Notes under the pieces: model-generated
Told to the model about the DNA's origin: nothing
Databases searched by the model: none
The model's input: the letters and a program-made list of their open reading frames with translations, nothing else
Translations under genes and position numbers: made by a program
Shown here: in pieces, positions 1 to 5,437 of the stretch
How positions within the stretch are numbered: the stretch's first letter is position 1
How the letters are laid out: every line of letters starts with the position of its first letter
NCBI GenBank assembly: GCA_947178565.1
Contig: CAMWYV010000098.1
Span: 1-5,437 of the forward strand
Direction of reading: 5' to 3'
DNA length: 5,437 bases
Source of the DNA: an uncultured Porphyromonadaceae bacterium
GTDB taxonomy: Bacteria > Bacteroidota > Bacteroidia > Bacteroidales > Muribaculaceae

Positions 1-52
1 TGAGGTTTACAAGGTATCTCAGCCAGACGGTTACAGGTCTCTGACAACATAA
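1..52 (+). other. possible 3' end of an upstream gene, unassigned
   Basis: Reading from base 2, sixteen codons stay open and translate to EVYKVSQPDGYRSLTT before a TAA at 50-52. The composition is plausible for a hydrophilic C-terminus, and the stop lies 33 bases before the promoter of the next gene, which would suit a tandem arrangement. The stretch is too short to identify. Two alternatives remain: the frame starting at base 3 stays open to a TGA at 42-44, and on the minus strand an ATG at 50-48 opens a frame that runs off the left edge. No family can be named. Confidence 0.25.
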
Positions 53-85
53 GTCCGCTCTTCACATATTTTTTTCGTGATTATA

Positions 86-117
86 TTTGTATTATAATTG
101 GCGAAGCATTAACTTTG
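86..117 (+). promoter_or_regulatory. Bacteroidota-type promoter for the DUF6291-like gene
   Basis: A -33 TTTG (86-89) and a -7 TAACTTTG (110-117) are separated by 20 bases. This is the spacing and sequence expected for the Bacteroidota primary sigma factor. Transcription should begin near 123-125, leaving an A-rich leader of about 38 bases before the ATG at 162 with no clear Shine-Dalgarno sequence, as is usual in this phylum. Confidence 0.75.
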
Positions 118-161
118 CGGCGGTAATCATACATTTAAACCTTATCAAAAACACACCGACT

Positions 162-596
162 ATGGATAATACAAGGAAAACCTTCGTGTTCAACACCGAT
201 TGGTATCGAATCATCAAAAACTGTTCCACTCAGATTAAAGGAGAGGTATTTACCGCTGTTATGGAATACGCTATGTCCGGTATCATTCCTGAAATCAGTA
301 ACGAAGCATACGTTATTTTCCAGTTCATAAAGCGCGAGATCGACCACCGAGAAGTGCGCCGTAAAAGAAACATGACCGCCACAACAGCCAAAACTGTAGC
401 AGAAATAACCAAAGAATCTGCAGAAGCGCCTGAAAGCTCACACTCTCTTGAAAGCTCCACCCCGCCTGAACCTACAGTCACCTCTAATCCCCCTACTCCA
501 CTCCCTCCCCTTCGTCTTACACGCCAGATGCGCAGAAAGCTGCAGCGACAGGGCATAGACCCCTATACCTATCTGCCGATCAGAGCCCACGGATAA
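162..596 (+). CDS. DUF6291-like hypothetical protein
   Basis: Predicted 144-residue cytoplasmic protein of unknown function. Residues about 5-75 look like DUF6291, an uncharacterised domain seen in bacteria and phages: an opening KTFVF strand, then a helix with GEVFTAVMEYAMSG, then an aromatic helix VIFQFIKREIDH running into a basic RRKR cluster. Residues about 76-117 are a low-complexity linker rich in Ser, Thr, Pro and Glu. The tail (119-144) has a compact basic motif, RQMRRKLQRQGIDP, which might contact nucleic acid or a partner; this is inference. An in-frame ATG at 87 exists, but it falls inside the promoter and its 25 added residues look like non-coding sequence, so the ATG at 162 is preferred. 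The stop overlaps the 3' end of the convergent membrane-protein gene by 17 bases. No phage genes are visible nearby. The family call rests on pattern recognition; the coding call is stronger. Confidence 0.7.
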   Translation: MDNTRKTFVFNTDWYRIIKNCSTQIKGEVFTAVMEYAMSGIIPEISNEAYVIFQFIKREIDHREVRRKRNMTATTAKTVAEITKESAEAPESSHSLESSTPPEPTVTSNPPTPLPPLRLTRQMRRKLQRQGIDPYTYLPIRAHG

Positions 597-1122
597 TATC
601 CATTCCAAGCCGCCCCTTGGTTAAAGTGACGGCTACGGTATGGCGACGGCTGAACTGGGTATAAGCGCTGTTCGGCACAGTGATTTCTTTCTCTTTACCC
701 CCGGGAAAGCGCAGCACAAGGTGATACATCTGATAGGGCGAACCTTTCACATAGGTATTCCGCCTGATGCGCCTCGATGTGTAATGCGTGGTCTGATAAG
801 CTTTTACTATCTCCACCTCAACACTATCCGCCGGAAGGCTTGAAACGCCAATCTGATTGACAAGCGTAATAGATGACGAGAACACTGCCGTGCCGATTAT
901 CAGCTGCACGATACCGTTAGCCCACTTGTTGACACCACCGGTGACAGCACGGCATAGATTAGGCATGAGCACAAACGACAACAGGCTAAGGGCAAAGGCA
1001 TATCCTACCGGTATCCACCATGGAGTCAGTAGATTGTTGAACATGACAGCCGCTGTGCCATAGCCTCCTATAGCCAGCACCATTGCAAACAAAACCGCTA
1101 CCGTATTTGATGTTTTGCTCAT
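580..1122 (-). CDS. hypothetical membrane protein, three predicted TM helices plus soluble C-terminal domain
   Basis: Predicted 180-residue inner-membrane protein that I do not recognise. Three hydrophobic segments are visible at about residues 8-28, 35-54 and 68-92. A soluble, probably beta-rich domain of about 80 residues follows (100-180), with alternating polar and hydrophobic strands (VEVEIVKAY, MYHLVLRFPGGKEKEITVP, HTVAVTLTKGRLGMDII) and a basic patch, SRRIRR, at 116-121. The pattern loosely recalls small membrane-anchored beta-domain proteins such as DUF3592, but no diagnostic motif supports an assignment. The start is the ATG at 1122-1120; a TTG three codons upstream (1131) lies inside the predicted -7 box and is unlikely. 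The gene converges on and overlaps the DUF6291-like gene by 17 bases, and is divergent from the dipeptidase gene with 30 bases between start codons. Confidence 0.75.
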   Translation of the reverse strand: MSKTSNTVAVLFAMVLAIGGYGTAAVMFNNLLTPWWIPVGYAFALSLLSFVLMPNLCRAVTGGVNKWANGIVQLIIGTAVFSSSITLVNQIGVSSLPADSVEVEIVKAYQTTHYTSRRIRRNTYVKGSPYQMYHLVLRFPGGKEKEITVPNSAYTQFSRRHTVAVTLTKGRLGMDIIRGL

Positions 1123-1145
1123 TGTCGGCAAAGTTAGTAATTTCG
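1114..1145 (+). promoter_or_regulatory. Bacteroidota-type promoter for the dipeptidase gene
   Basis: TTTG (1114-1117) and TAATTTCG (1138-1145, one mismatch to TAnnTTTG) are separated by exactly 20 bases. Transcription would start near 1151, about two bases before the ATG at 1153, so the message would be leaderless or nearly so. The -33 box lies inside the first codons of the opposing membrane-protein gene. Confidence 0.55.
1129..1136 (-). promoter_or_regulatory. -7 element for the membrane-protein gene, possibly leaderless
   Basis: On the minus strand TAACTTTG (1136 to 1129) matches the TAnnTTTG consensus exactly and lies only 6 bases before the ATG at 1122. The transcript would therefore start at or next to the start codon. 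The -33 element is weak: TGTT at about 1159-1156, with 19 bases of spacing. It overlaps the divergent promoter of the dipeptidase gene. Confidence 0.55.
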
Positions 1146-1152
1146 CGTCTGT

Positions 1153-1821
1153 ATGAACAGAGTGATTTTTCTATTTTTCCAGATAATGACAATAACGGCG
1201 ATGAGTTCTGCCCGGGATTATGATGCGGAGATGAAAGCAGCGGGAATGGTTGATATTTCCGAAGCCGACTCCACTATAGTTATTAGCCTGATGTATGCGG
1301 GTACTGATAATTTCGTGGGAGAGGATATGTATGGTACACTCCGCAAGGCATACCTTCACCCCGAAGCCCTCGACGGACTGCTGAGAGCACAGGTAGCTCT
1401 GACAAAAGAGCATCCGGGATACCGCCTGAAGGTGTGTGATGCCGCTCGCCCGATGAGCGTGCAACGCAAGATGTGGAATACAGTCAAGGGCACATCGAAA
1501 TCCAAGTATGTGAGCAATCCGTCACGCGGAGGCGGACAGCATAATTTCGGACTCGCTGTTGACATAACAATAGTTGACGGGCAAGGGCACGAGCTGCCGA
1601 TGGGCACTCCGGTGGATCATCTCGGCTACGAAAGCAATATAGATGCAGAGACCGCTCTGGTGCAGCGAGGTATAATCACCGAACAGGAAAGGCTTAACCG
1701 CCTGCTGCTACGCAAGGTGATGCGCCTCGGAGGATTCTCCGCGCTCAGAACCGAATGGTGGCATTTCAACTTCCGCTCACGCTCCGTCGCCCAAAGCCGC
1801 TACAAGCTTCTCGACTTCTGA
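1153..1821 (+). CDS. D-alanyl-D-alanine dipeptidase, VanX/DdpX type (M15 family), exported
   Basis: A 222-residue zinc metallopeptidase predicted to hydrolyse D-Ala-D-Ala, or related peptidoglycan-derived dipeptides. The M15D signature is visible: an arginine in CDAARP (R99, equivalent to VanX Arg71), the zinc ligands His130 and Asp137 in QHNFGLAVD, and Glu201 and His204 in EWWHF (catalytic base and third zinc ligand). The 7-residue and 3-residue spacings match VanX. Residues 1-20 form a hydrophobic signal peptide ending MSSA before RDYD, so the enzyme is probably periplasmic, whereas VanX and E. coli DdpX are cytoplasmic. No vanH, vanA ligase or two-component genes are adjacent, so a wall-turnover or dipeptide-scavenging role is more likely than glycopeptide resistance (inference). 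The gene ends 3 bases from the convergent transporter gene. Family and active site are clear; the exact substrate is not. Confidence 0.9.
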   Translation: MNRVIFLFFQIMTITAMSSARDYDAEMKAAGMVDISEADSTIVISLMYAGTDNFVGEDMYGTLRKAYLHPEALDGLLRAQVALTKEHPGYRLKVCDAARPMSVQRKMWNTVKGTSKSKYVSNPSRGGGQHNFGLAVDITIVDGQGHELPMGTPVDHLGYESNIDAETALVQRGIITEQERLNRLLLRKVMRLGGFSALRTEWWHFNFRSRSVAQSRYKLLDF

Positions 1822-1824
1822 GCG

Positions 1825-2724
1825 CTATGATTCTTTCGCCCGGCTGATTGTCACGAGATATACACCTGAGAATATCAGCACAACAGCCACACCTTTGATA
1901 ATCGAAAAGTGATCCATGCCTGCCGATATGCCAACAATTGTGGCTACTATCGGCTGCACATAGTTGTACATTCCTACCACCGTAGGGCGCAGAGTCTTCT
2001 GCCCTATCATGATTCCGATATATGCGATAAAAGTTCCACCGACCACCACATATGCCGCTCCACCCCACATTCCGGGAGTGACTGCACCGAAATCGGTTGA
2101 GAGAATGGCAGGTAGCGATACCGGAATCGCTACAACAGTTGCGAAAGTAAACATCCACTTCATCAGAGTGACCAGCGAATATTTACGGATAAAGTTGCGG
2201 TAGAGTGTCAGATAGAGAGCATAACTGAGCTGCGCGCCAAGAACAAGGAGGTCACCGGCTGTGGGATTTTCTCCTCCGCTTATACCCGAGCGCCCGTTCA
2301 GCACCAGAATCAGGGCACCGCAAGCGCCAAGCACTATTCCACCTACTTTCTTACCTGTAATAGGTTCTTTCAAAATAATATATGCGAGAAGCATCACCCA
2401 CATCGGCATAGTAGTGGTGATAAGCGATGCCTCGCCGGGCGACGTGAGTCCTACCCCGAAAATAAAACACCCCTGATTGAAGAGGATGCCGAGCATTCCC
2501 GCACCTGCAAGCCTCAGCAAATCCTGCCAAGGTACCCGCTCGTAAGGCAGGAAGAGAGAAAGTATCCAAAAAAGAAGCGCCGCTCCGCACACTCTGAAAT
2601 CTGTGAGCAGAAGCGGCACTACTATTCCTGAAGAGAGGACAAATTTTGCCACGGGAGACATAAGCCCCCACAGCACATTTGCCATCAGCATTGAAAGATG
2701 ACCCTTTATTTTGGTATCAGCCAT
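1825..2724 (-). CDS. EamA/DMT-superfamily transporter
   Basis: A 299-residue inner-membrane permease of the drug/metabolite transporter superfamily. It has ten hydrophobic segments in two EamA halves: TM1-5 at about residues 9-31, 34-58, 70-93, 99-118 and 126-143, and TM6-10 at about 157-179, 186-208, 219-241, 249-270 and 274-294. Family-typical features include the NVLWG...SPVAKF stretch in TM1, the P107 region of TM4 with the following ILKEPITGKKVGG loop, and NYVQPIVATI near TM9. The length fits the usual 280-310 residues. The substrate cannot be read from the sequence; relatives export amino acids, metabolites or drugs. The ATG at 2724 lies 21 bases after the stop of the M48 peptidase gene on the same strand, and I see no promoter in the gap, so it is probably the second gene of a two-gene operon. 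Only 3 bases separate its stop from that of the convergent dipeptidase gene, and no hairpin terminator is evident there. Confidence 0.92.
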   Translation of the reverse strand: MADTKIKGHLSMLMANVLWGLMSPVAKFVLSSGIVVPLLLTDFRVCGAALLFWILSLFLPYERVPWQDLLRLAGAGMLGILFNQGCFIFGVGLTSPGEASLITTTMPMWVMLLAYIILKEPITGKKVGGIVLGACGALILVLNGRSGISGGENPTAGDLLVLGAQLSYALYLTLYRNFIRKYSLVTLMKWMFTFATVVAIPVSLPAILSTDFGAVTPGMWGGAAYVVVGGTFIAYIGIMIGQKTLRPTVVGMYNYVQPIVATIVGISAGMDHFSIIKGVAVVLIFSGVYLVTISRAKES

Positions 2725-2745
2725 GCTGAGGAGCGTTGTCTGATA

Positions 2746-3543
2746 TTATTTCTTGTCAGATTCGGGACGGGTATAGCCATCCTTTGCAGCTCTTTCGCTC
2801 ATACGCTTGATGCGCTTGGCGGTTTCAGGATGAGAGCTGAACATTTTCTGAACCATATTTGACTTCACATTACCCTCCAAGTTCTGAAGTTTCTCAAAAG
2901 CCATTACCATACCCCATGGGTTGATACCGTTTGCCACAAGAAAGTCATACCCTGCGTCATCCGCCTCATTTTCCTGCTTCTGGGAGTATTTTGCTCCGAT
3001 AAGGCTTTCGCCGAGACTACCGAGCTGGCTTTCTGTGAGCTGTGCGGCTTTTCCACCGGCAGATGCGATCGCATCTTTAGCCGCTCCTGTGAGAAGTTGC
3101 TGCTTGAAGCCATTCTTGCTGTGACGCTTGGTGACATGACCGATTTCGTGACCTATCACACCGAGAAGCTCCTCATCGCTCATAATATCCATCAGTGAGG
3201 AGAAAACGCGCACACTGCCGTCCGGACAAGCGAATGCGTTCACATCAATCACATCATATACCTTGAAATTCAAAGGAATTCCGTCGGCATCCTTGAGGTT
3301 TTCCGTGAGCTTGCGAAGGCGCACAGTATAAGGATCATTTTCACCGGGTACCTTGTTATTTTTATCCATCCAGTCAACAGACTCCTTAACGTATGCAGCC
3401 ATATCAGCATCCGAGATAGTAAGAGCCTGTACGCCCTTCTTGGCAGCGCTTGCCACCTTACCGAAATTAAACTGAGCGTTAGCTGAAACCGCAACCATTA
3501 GAAATGCCATTGCGGCAAAAAATTTCATTGCAATATTTTTCAT
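2746..3543 (-). CDS. M48 family zinc metallopeptidase, secreted
   Basis: A 265-residue periplasmic zinc endopeptidase of the M48 family, similar in layout to the E. coli LoiP/YggG and BepA peptidase domains, which act in envelope protein quality control. The active site is HEIGH at 132-136 (zinc ligands H132 and H136, catalytic E133), and the third ligand is probably E193 in the ENEAD motif (191-195). The VNAFACPDG and VRVFSSLMD strands before the active site and the SSHPE motif at 236-240 are also typical of the family. A signal peptide (residues 1-23) ends SANA before QF. No lipobox cysteine is present, so unlike LoiP it should be soluble. It lacks the TPR extension of BepA. The ATG at 3543 fits; a second ATG at codon 6 would shorten the signal peptide. 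It is the first gene of a likely pair with the downstream transporter. Its physiological substrate is unknown. Confidence 0.92.
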   Translation of the reverse strand: MKNIAMKFFAAMAFLMVAVSANAQFNFGKVASAAKKGVQALTISDADMAAYVKESVDWMDKNNKVPGENDPYTVRLRKLTENLKDADGIPLNFKVYDVIDVNAFACPDGSVRVFSSLMDIMSDEELLGVIGHEIGHVTKRHSKNGFKQQLLTGAAKDAIASAGGKAAQLTESQLGSLGESLIGAKYSQKQENEADDAGYDFLVANGINPWGMVMAFEKLQNLEGNVKSNMVQKMFSSHPETAKRIKRMSERAAKDGYTRPESDKK

Positions 3544-3571
3544 ATATGTGACAGGTTTTAATTTTCAACTG

Positions 3572-3579
3572 CAAAATTA
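3572..3579 (-). promoter_or_regulatory. -7 element for the M48 peptidase-transporter pair
   Basis: Minus-strand TAATTTTG (3579 to 3572) matches TAnnTTTG exactly and would start transcription near 3566, giving an AT-rich leader of about 23 bases before the ATG at 3543. No good TTTG lies 19-21 bases upstream; that stretch falls inside the terminator hairpin of the preceding gene. The promoter is supported by its -7 box alone. Confidence 0.5.
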
Positions 3580-3582
3580 CAC

Positions 3583-3623
3583 AAAAAAGCGGAAGCTGCC
3601 CCATTTGAAGGCTTACTTCCGCT
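3583..3623 (-). terminator. intrinsic terminator of the surface-protein gene
   Basis: On the minus strand the 8-base arm AGCGGAAG (3623-3616) pairs perfectly with CTTCCGCT (3595-3588), and the second arm runs directly into a T tract (3588-3583). The loop is long, about 20 bases, with a possible 3-base inner stem (GCC 3598-3600 with GGC 3610-3612). It lies 20 bases past the stop codon of the large surface-protein gene and just upstream of the M48 promoter, where a terminator between separately transcribed genes is expected. Confidence 0.8.
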
Positions 3624-3643
3624 ATATGACAGTTTAAATAGAA

Positions 3644-5437
3644 TTATCTCACTGAAACTTTGATGGATCTGCTCCCCGGAACACGCACAATGTATATGCC
3701 TGGGTGGAGTCTTTCGGGCTTAACCTTTCTTCCATTGAGGTCAAACACCTCGCTACCCTCCGGTGCGATAATATTGCCACCATCAACACTAACAACATTT
3801 TCATCGTCACCCTCTACACCATCTATTCCGGCAGGTTTTGCTTTCACCGTCACTGCGCAAGTAGCTGTCAGACCATTTGAGGTAGATGCGGTGATAACAG
3901 CGGTGCCCGGCTTTATGCCTGTCACCAAACCGGTTGCATCAACGCTCGCAACAGAAGCATCAGAAGAACTCCATATAACGGTCTTGTCTGTAACATCTTC
4001 CGGTTCAATAGTGGCACTCAACTGTAAAGTCTGTGCCTCTACAATCTCGGCTGCCTCAATATTTAGCTTTAAACCTGTTGCCTCTATCGTTTTAGCTACC
4101 ACGGTCACGATGCCGCTTGCAGTCAAACCATTTGAGGTTGTAGCGGTAATGGTAGCCTTTCCCGGTTGTATCGCTGTAACCAAACCGGTTGCGCTCACGG
4201 TAGCGATAGCCTCGTCAGAACTGCTCCAAGTCACGGTATTTAAAGTCGCATTTTCGGGAGTGATAATAGCTTTCACTGTTGTAGTCTCTCCTTCAATCAG
4301 TTCTATGTCGGCAAGTTCCATTTCAATCTCTATCGGAATAATATCGGATATCCCTATTGTATTGAAAAAATTTTCCCAGCCCTCTTCAGATTTATAGTCA
4401 TCTACATTTTCGTCGGGTACTTTCAGCGTTGCGTTCTTATAAACAGCATTATCAAAACCGTCATCTGGCAGAGTGGGAGGCACAGGATTGAGAACAGTTA
4501 TATTCTTGATAGAACCGCAACCGGCAAAGTCGCCTGAACCGATTGCCGGCACTTTATCTCCTATAGTCAAATCGGTCAGGGAGTCTTTTCCGGCAAATGT
4601 TTTGCCGGTGGTGGCTCTGCCTAGATATATGTTCTTGACAGGGACATTTTTGAATGCGTCTTCGTCGCTGTTAAGAATCTTTTCGCTGTCCTCAACAATA
4701 ATCTCTTCAAGATTCGTACAGCCTGAGAAAGCCTCTTTGCCGATAGTTTCAACACTCGGAGGTATCACGACACTTTTTATATCCGTACAATCCTTGAAAG
4801 CGCCATCGCCGATTTCGGTAACCGGATATATCTTTCCGCCAATCCGGATTTCATCAGGTATTCTCAGAGTACCGTCCGGATCCGGCTTGCCTCCGGTCAC
4901 TTTCACAACATCCTTGCCGTCTTCACCGCCGCCAATCACAATCTCATAGTCTATATCGTCAATGATTCCGGTCTGAGGCACAACGGTCACGGTACATGAT
5001 GCAGTAAGACCGTTTGAGGTAGTTGCAGTGATAACAGCCGTACCCTTACTGATAGCCTTCACATTGCCGGTTTCATCCACGCCCGCGACAGAGGGCGCTG
5101 AAGAGCTCCATGTCACTGTTTTATCATCGGCATTATCAGGTGAGATTGTCGGTATGATACTGAATGACTCGCCTTCACTTCCGGTCCATTCGGTTATTGG
5201 GAATGTGATAGAACCTACCTCAACTTCCATAGTTTGTATATCAAACCGTTTCCAGACATCATCGTCCTTATAAGCCTTCTCAGAAGATTTGAATACATAA
5301 AGTGTAGCTTTGCCGTAAACGTCATCATCAAAGGAGGTCACGTAAACAGACGGTGGCAGTTGGGCGAGGCTGGTTACCGAGGTGATATTCTTACAACCAC
5401 CGAACACGTTTTTGACGATTCTTTTGACCAAATTACC
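3644..5437 (-). CDS. BspA-type LRR / Big_2 Ig-like surface protein with T9SS-like C-terminal sorting domain (5' end missing)
   Basis: The last 597 residues of a larger exported protein; the frame stays open through the right edge, and the leftmost possible start in view is only an internal TTG codon (Leu). In window numbering: 1-65, the end of a leucine-rich-repeat block with its cap (FGGCKNITSV, then VYGKATLYV and a Tyr/Trp-rich helix); 70-153, a Big_2 Ig-like domain; about 185-365, BspA-like LRR_5 repeats (IGDGAFKDC, IGKEAFSGC, DFAGCGSIKNI) and a second cap (VYKNATLKVP, GWENFF); 368-447 and 450-532, two more Big_2 domains with the VTWSSS and TATTSNGLTAS signatures; 562-597, a type A sorting-like domain (VFDLNGRKV, PGIYIVR, KVSV). 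Such proteins are usually carried across the outer membrane by T9SS and then anchored or released. Adhesion or glycan/protein binding is plausible but not shown. No catalytic domain is visible in this part. An intrinsic terminator follows the stop. Confidence 0.9.
   Translation of the reverse strand, partial: GNLVKRIVKNVFGGCKNITSVTSLAQLPPSVYVTSFDDDVYGKATLYVFKSSEKAYKDDDVWKRFDIQTMEVEVGSITFPITEWTGSEGESFSIIPTISPDNADDKTVTWSSSAPSVAGVDETGNVKAISKGTAVITATTSNGLTASCTVTVVPQTGIIDDIDYEIVIGGGEDGKDVVKVTGGKPDPDGTLRIPDEIRIGGKIYPVTEIGDGAFKDCTDIKSVVIPPSVETIGKEAFSGCTNLEEIIVEDSEKILNSDEDAFKNVPVKNIYLGRATTGKTFAGKDSLTDLTIGDKVPAIGSGDFAGCGSIKNITVLNPVPPTLPDDGFDNAVYKNATLKVPDENVDDYKSEEGWENFFNTIGISDIIPIEIEMELADIELIEGETTTVKAIITPENATLNTVTWSSSDEAIATVSATGLVTAIQPGKATITATTSNGLTASGIVTVVAKTIEATGLKLNIEAAEIVEAQTLQLSATIEPEDVTDKTVIWSSSDASVASVDATGLVTGIKPGTAVITASTSNGLTATCAVTVKAKPAGIDGVEGDDENVVSVDGGNIIAPEGSEVFDLNGRKVKPERLHPGIYIVRVPGSRSIKVSVR
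3842..4090 (-). repeat. Big_2 repeat, third copy in protein order
   Basis: This codes for the last Ig-like domain (ATGLKLNIEA through AVTVK). Its 3' part on the plus strand contains accatttgaggt at 3872-3883, the same 12 bases as the second copy, 255 bases (85 codons) away. The repeated unit ends with the SNGLTA strand that closes each domain. Confidence 0.8.
4097..4336 (-). repeat. Big_2 repeat, second copy in protein order
   Basis: This codes for the middle Ig-like domain. It shares accatttgaggt (4127-4138) and the downstream caaaccggttgc block with the neighbouring third copy, indicating that the two adjacent domains arose by tandem duplication or have exchanged sequence. Confidence 0.8.
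4979..5230 (-). repeat. Big_2 repeat, first copy in protein order
   Basis: This codes for the Ig-like domain that precedes the second leucine-rich block. It carries accgtttgaggt (5009-5020), one base different from the other two copies, and is separated from them by the LRR block. Signature residues VTWSSS, GTAVITATTSNGLTAS and CTVTV are preserved. Confidence 0.8.

Noticed and set aside
62..80. Inverted repeat TCAC...GTGA around a T-rich run, considered as a terminator
   Set aside because: The stem is only 4 bases and the T tract is in the loop rather than after the stem, so it does not form an intrinsic terminator.
87..161. Upstream extension of the DUF6291-like gene to an ATG at 87
   Set aside because: The ATG overlaps the -33 box and would lie upstream of the predicted transcription start. 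The domain begins right after the ATG at 162.
230..556. A 108-codon minus-strand frame opposite the DUF6291-like gene
   Set aside because: Low-complexity Gly/Val/Arg composition reflects the antisense of the Pro/Ser/Thr linker, and the + frame has a near-consensus promoter.
1153..1821. Vancomycin resistance determinant
   Set aside because: The enzyme family matches VanX, but no ligase, dehydrogenase or VanRS genes are in the window and the protein carries an export signal. Resistance cannot be claimed.
1805..1850. Search for a bidirectional terminator between the dipeptidase and transporter genes
   Set aside because: Only the short palindrome AGCGCT at 1821-1826 is seen, with no stable stem or T tract.
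3660..4397. A 245-codon open frame on + opposite the Big_2 region
   Set aside because: It lies wholly antisense to the clearly coding surface-protein gene. Its repetitive composition mirrors the repeated Ig domains, and it has no promoter or recognisable domain.
4473..4949. A 158-codon open frame on + opposite the LRR block
   Set aside because: It is a shadow of the surface-protein coding frame with no domain signature; the opposite strand carries unmistakable LRR_5 repeats.

Overview
The window reads as chromosomal DNA from a member of the Bacteroidota, most likely order Bacteroidales and possibly a Muribaculaceae-like gut commensal. Three things point this way. Promoters carry the Bacteroidota -33 TTTG / -7 TAnnTTTG elements. 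Start codons have no clear Shine-Dalgarno sequence. A BspA-type leucine-rich-repeat/Ig-like surface protein ends in a C-terminal segment resembling a type IX secretion (T9SS) sorting domain. The genus is an inference; no ribosomal RNA or other phylogenetic marker is present.

Layout from left to right. Positions 1-161 hold a possible tail of an upstream gene and a well-formed promoter (86-117). A small DUF6291-like gene follows on + (162-596). It meets, tail to tail with a 17-base overlap, a three-helix membrane protein of unknown function on - (580-1122). That gene is divergent from a VanX/DdpX-type D-Ala-D-Ala dipeptidase with a signal peptide on + (1153-1821). The two promoters between them interleave, and both predicted transcription starts lie almost on the start codons. 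The dipeptidase converges, with only 3 bases between stops, on a minus-strand pair: a secreted M48 metallopeptidase (2746-3543, first gene) and a ten-helix EamA/DMT transporter (1825-2724, second gene), 21 bases apart and probably co-transcribed. Upstream of the pair, an intrinsic terminator (3583-3623) ends the next minus-strand gene. That gene is a large modular surface protein (3644 to beyond the right edge) built of BspA-like leucine-rich repeats, three bacterial Ig-like (Big_2) domains and a C-terminal T9SS-like sorting domain. Its 5' end is outside the window.

A loose shared theme is the cell envelope: a periplasmic peptidoglycan-dipeptide hydrolase, a periplasmic protease, two membrane proteins and an exported adhesin-like protein. 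Orientations and spacings do not indicate one pathway. I see no insertion sequence, CRISPR array, RNA gene or clear novel system; this looks like ordinary core or near-core chromosome. The points most worth a second look are the interleaved promoters at 1114-1145, the exported form of the VanX-type enzyme, and the duplicated modules of the surface protein.
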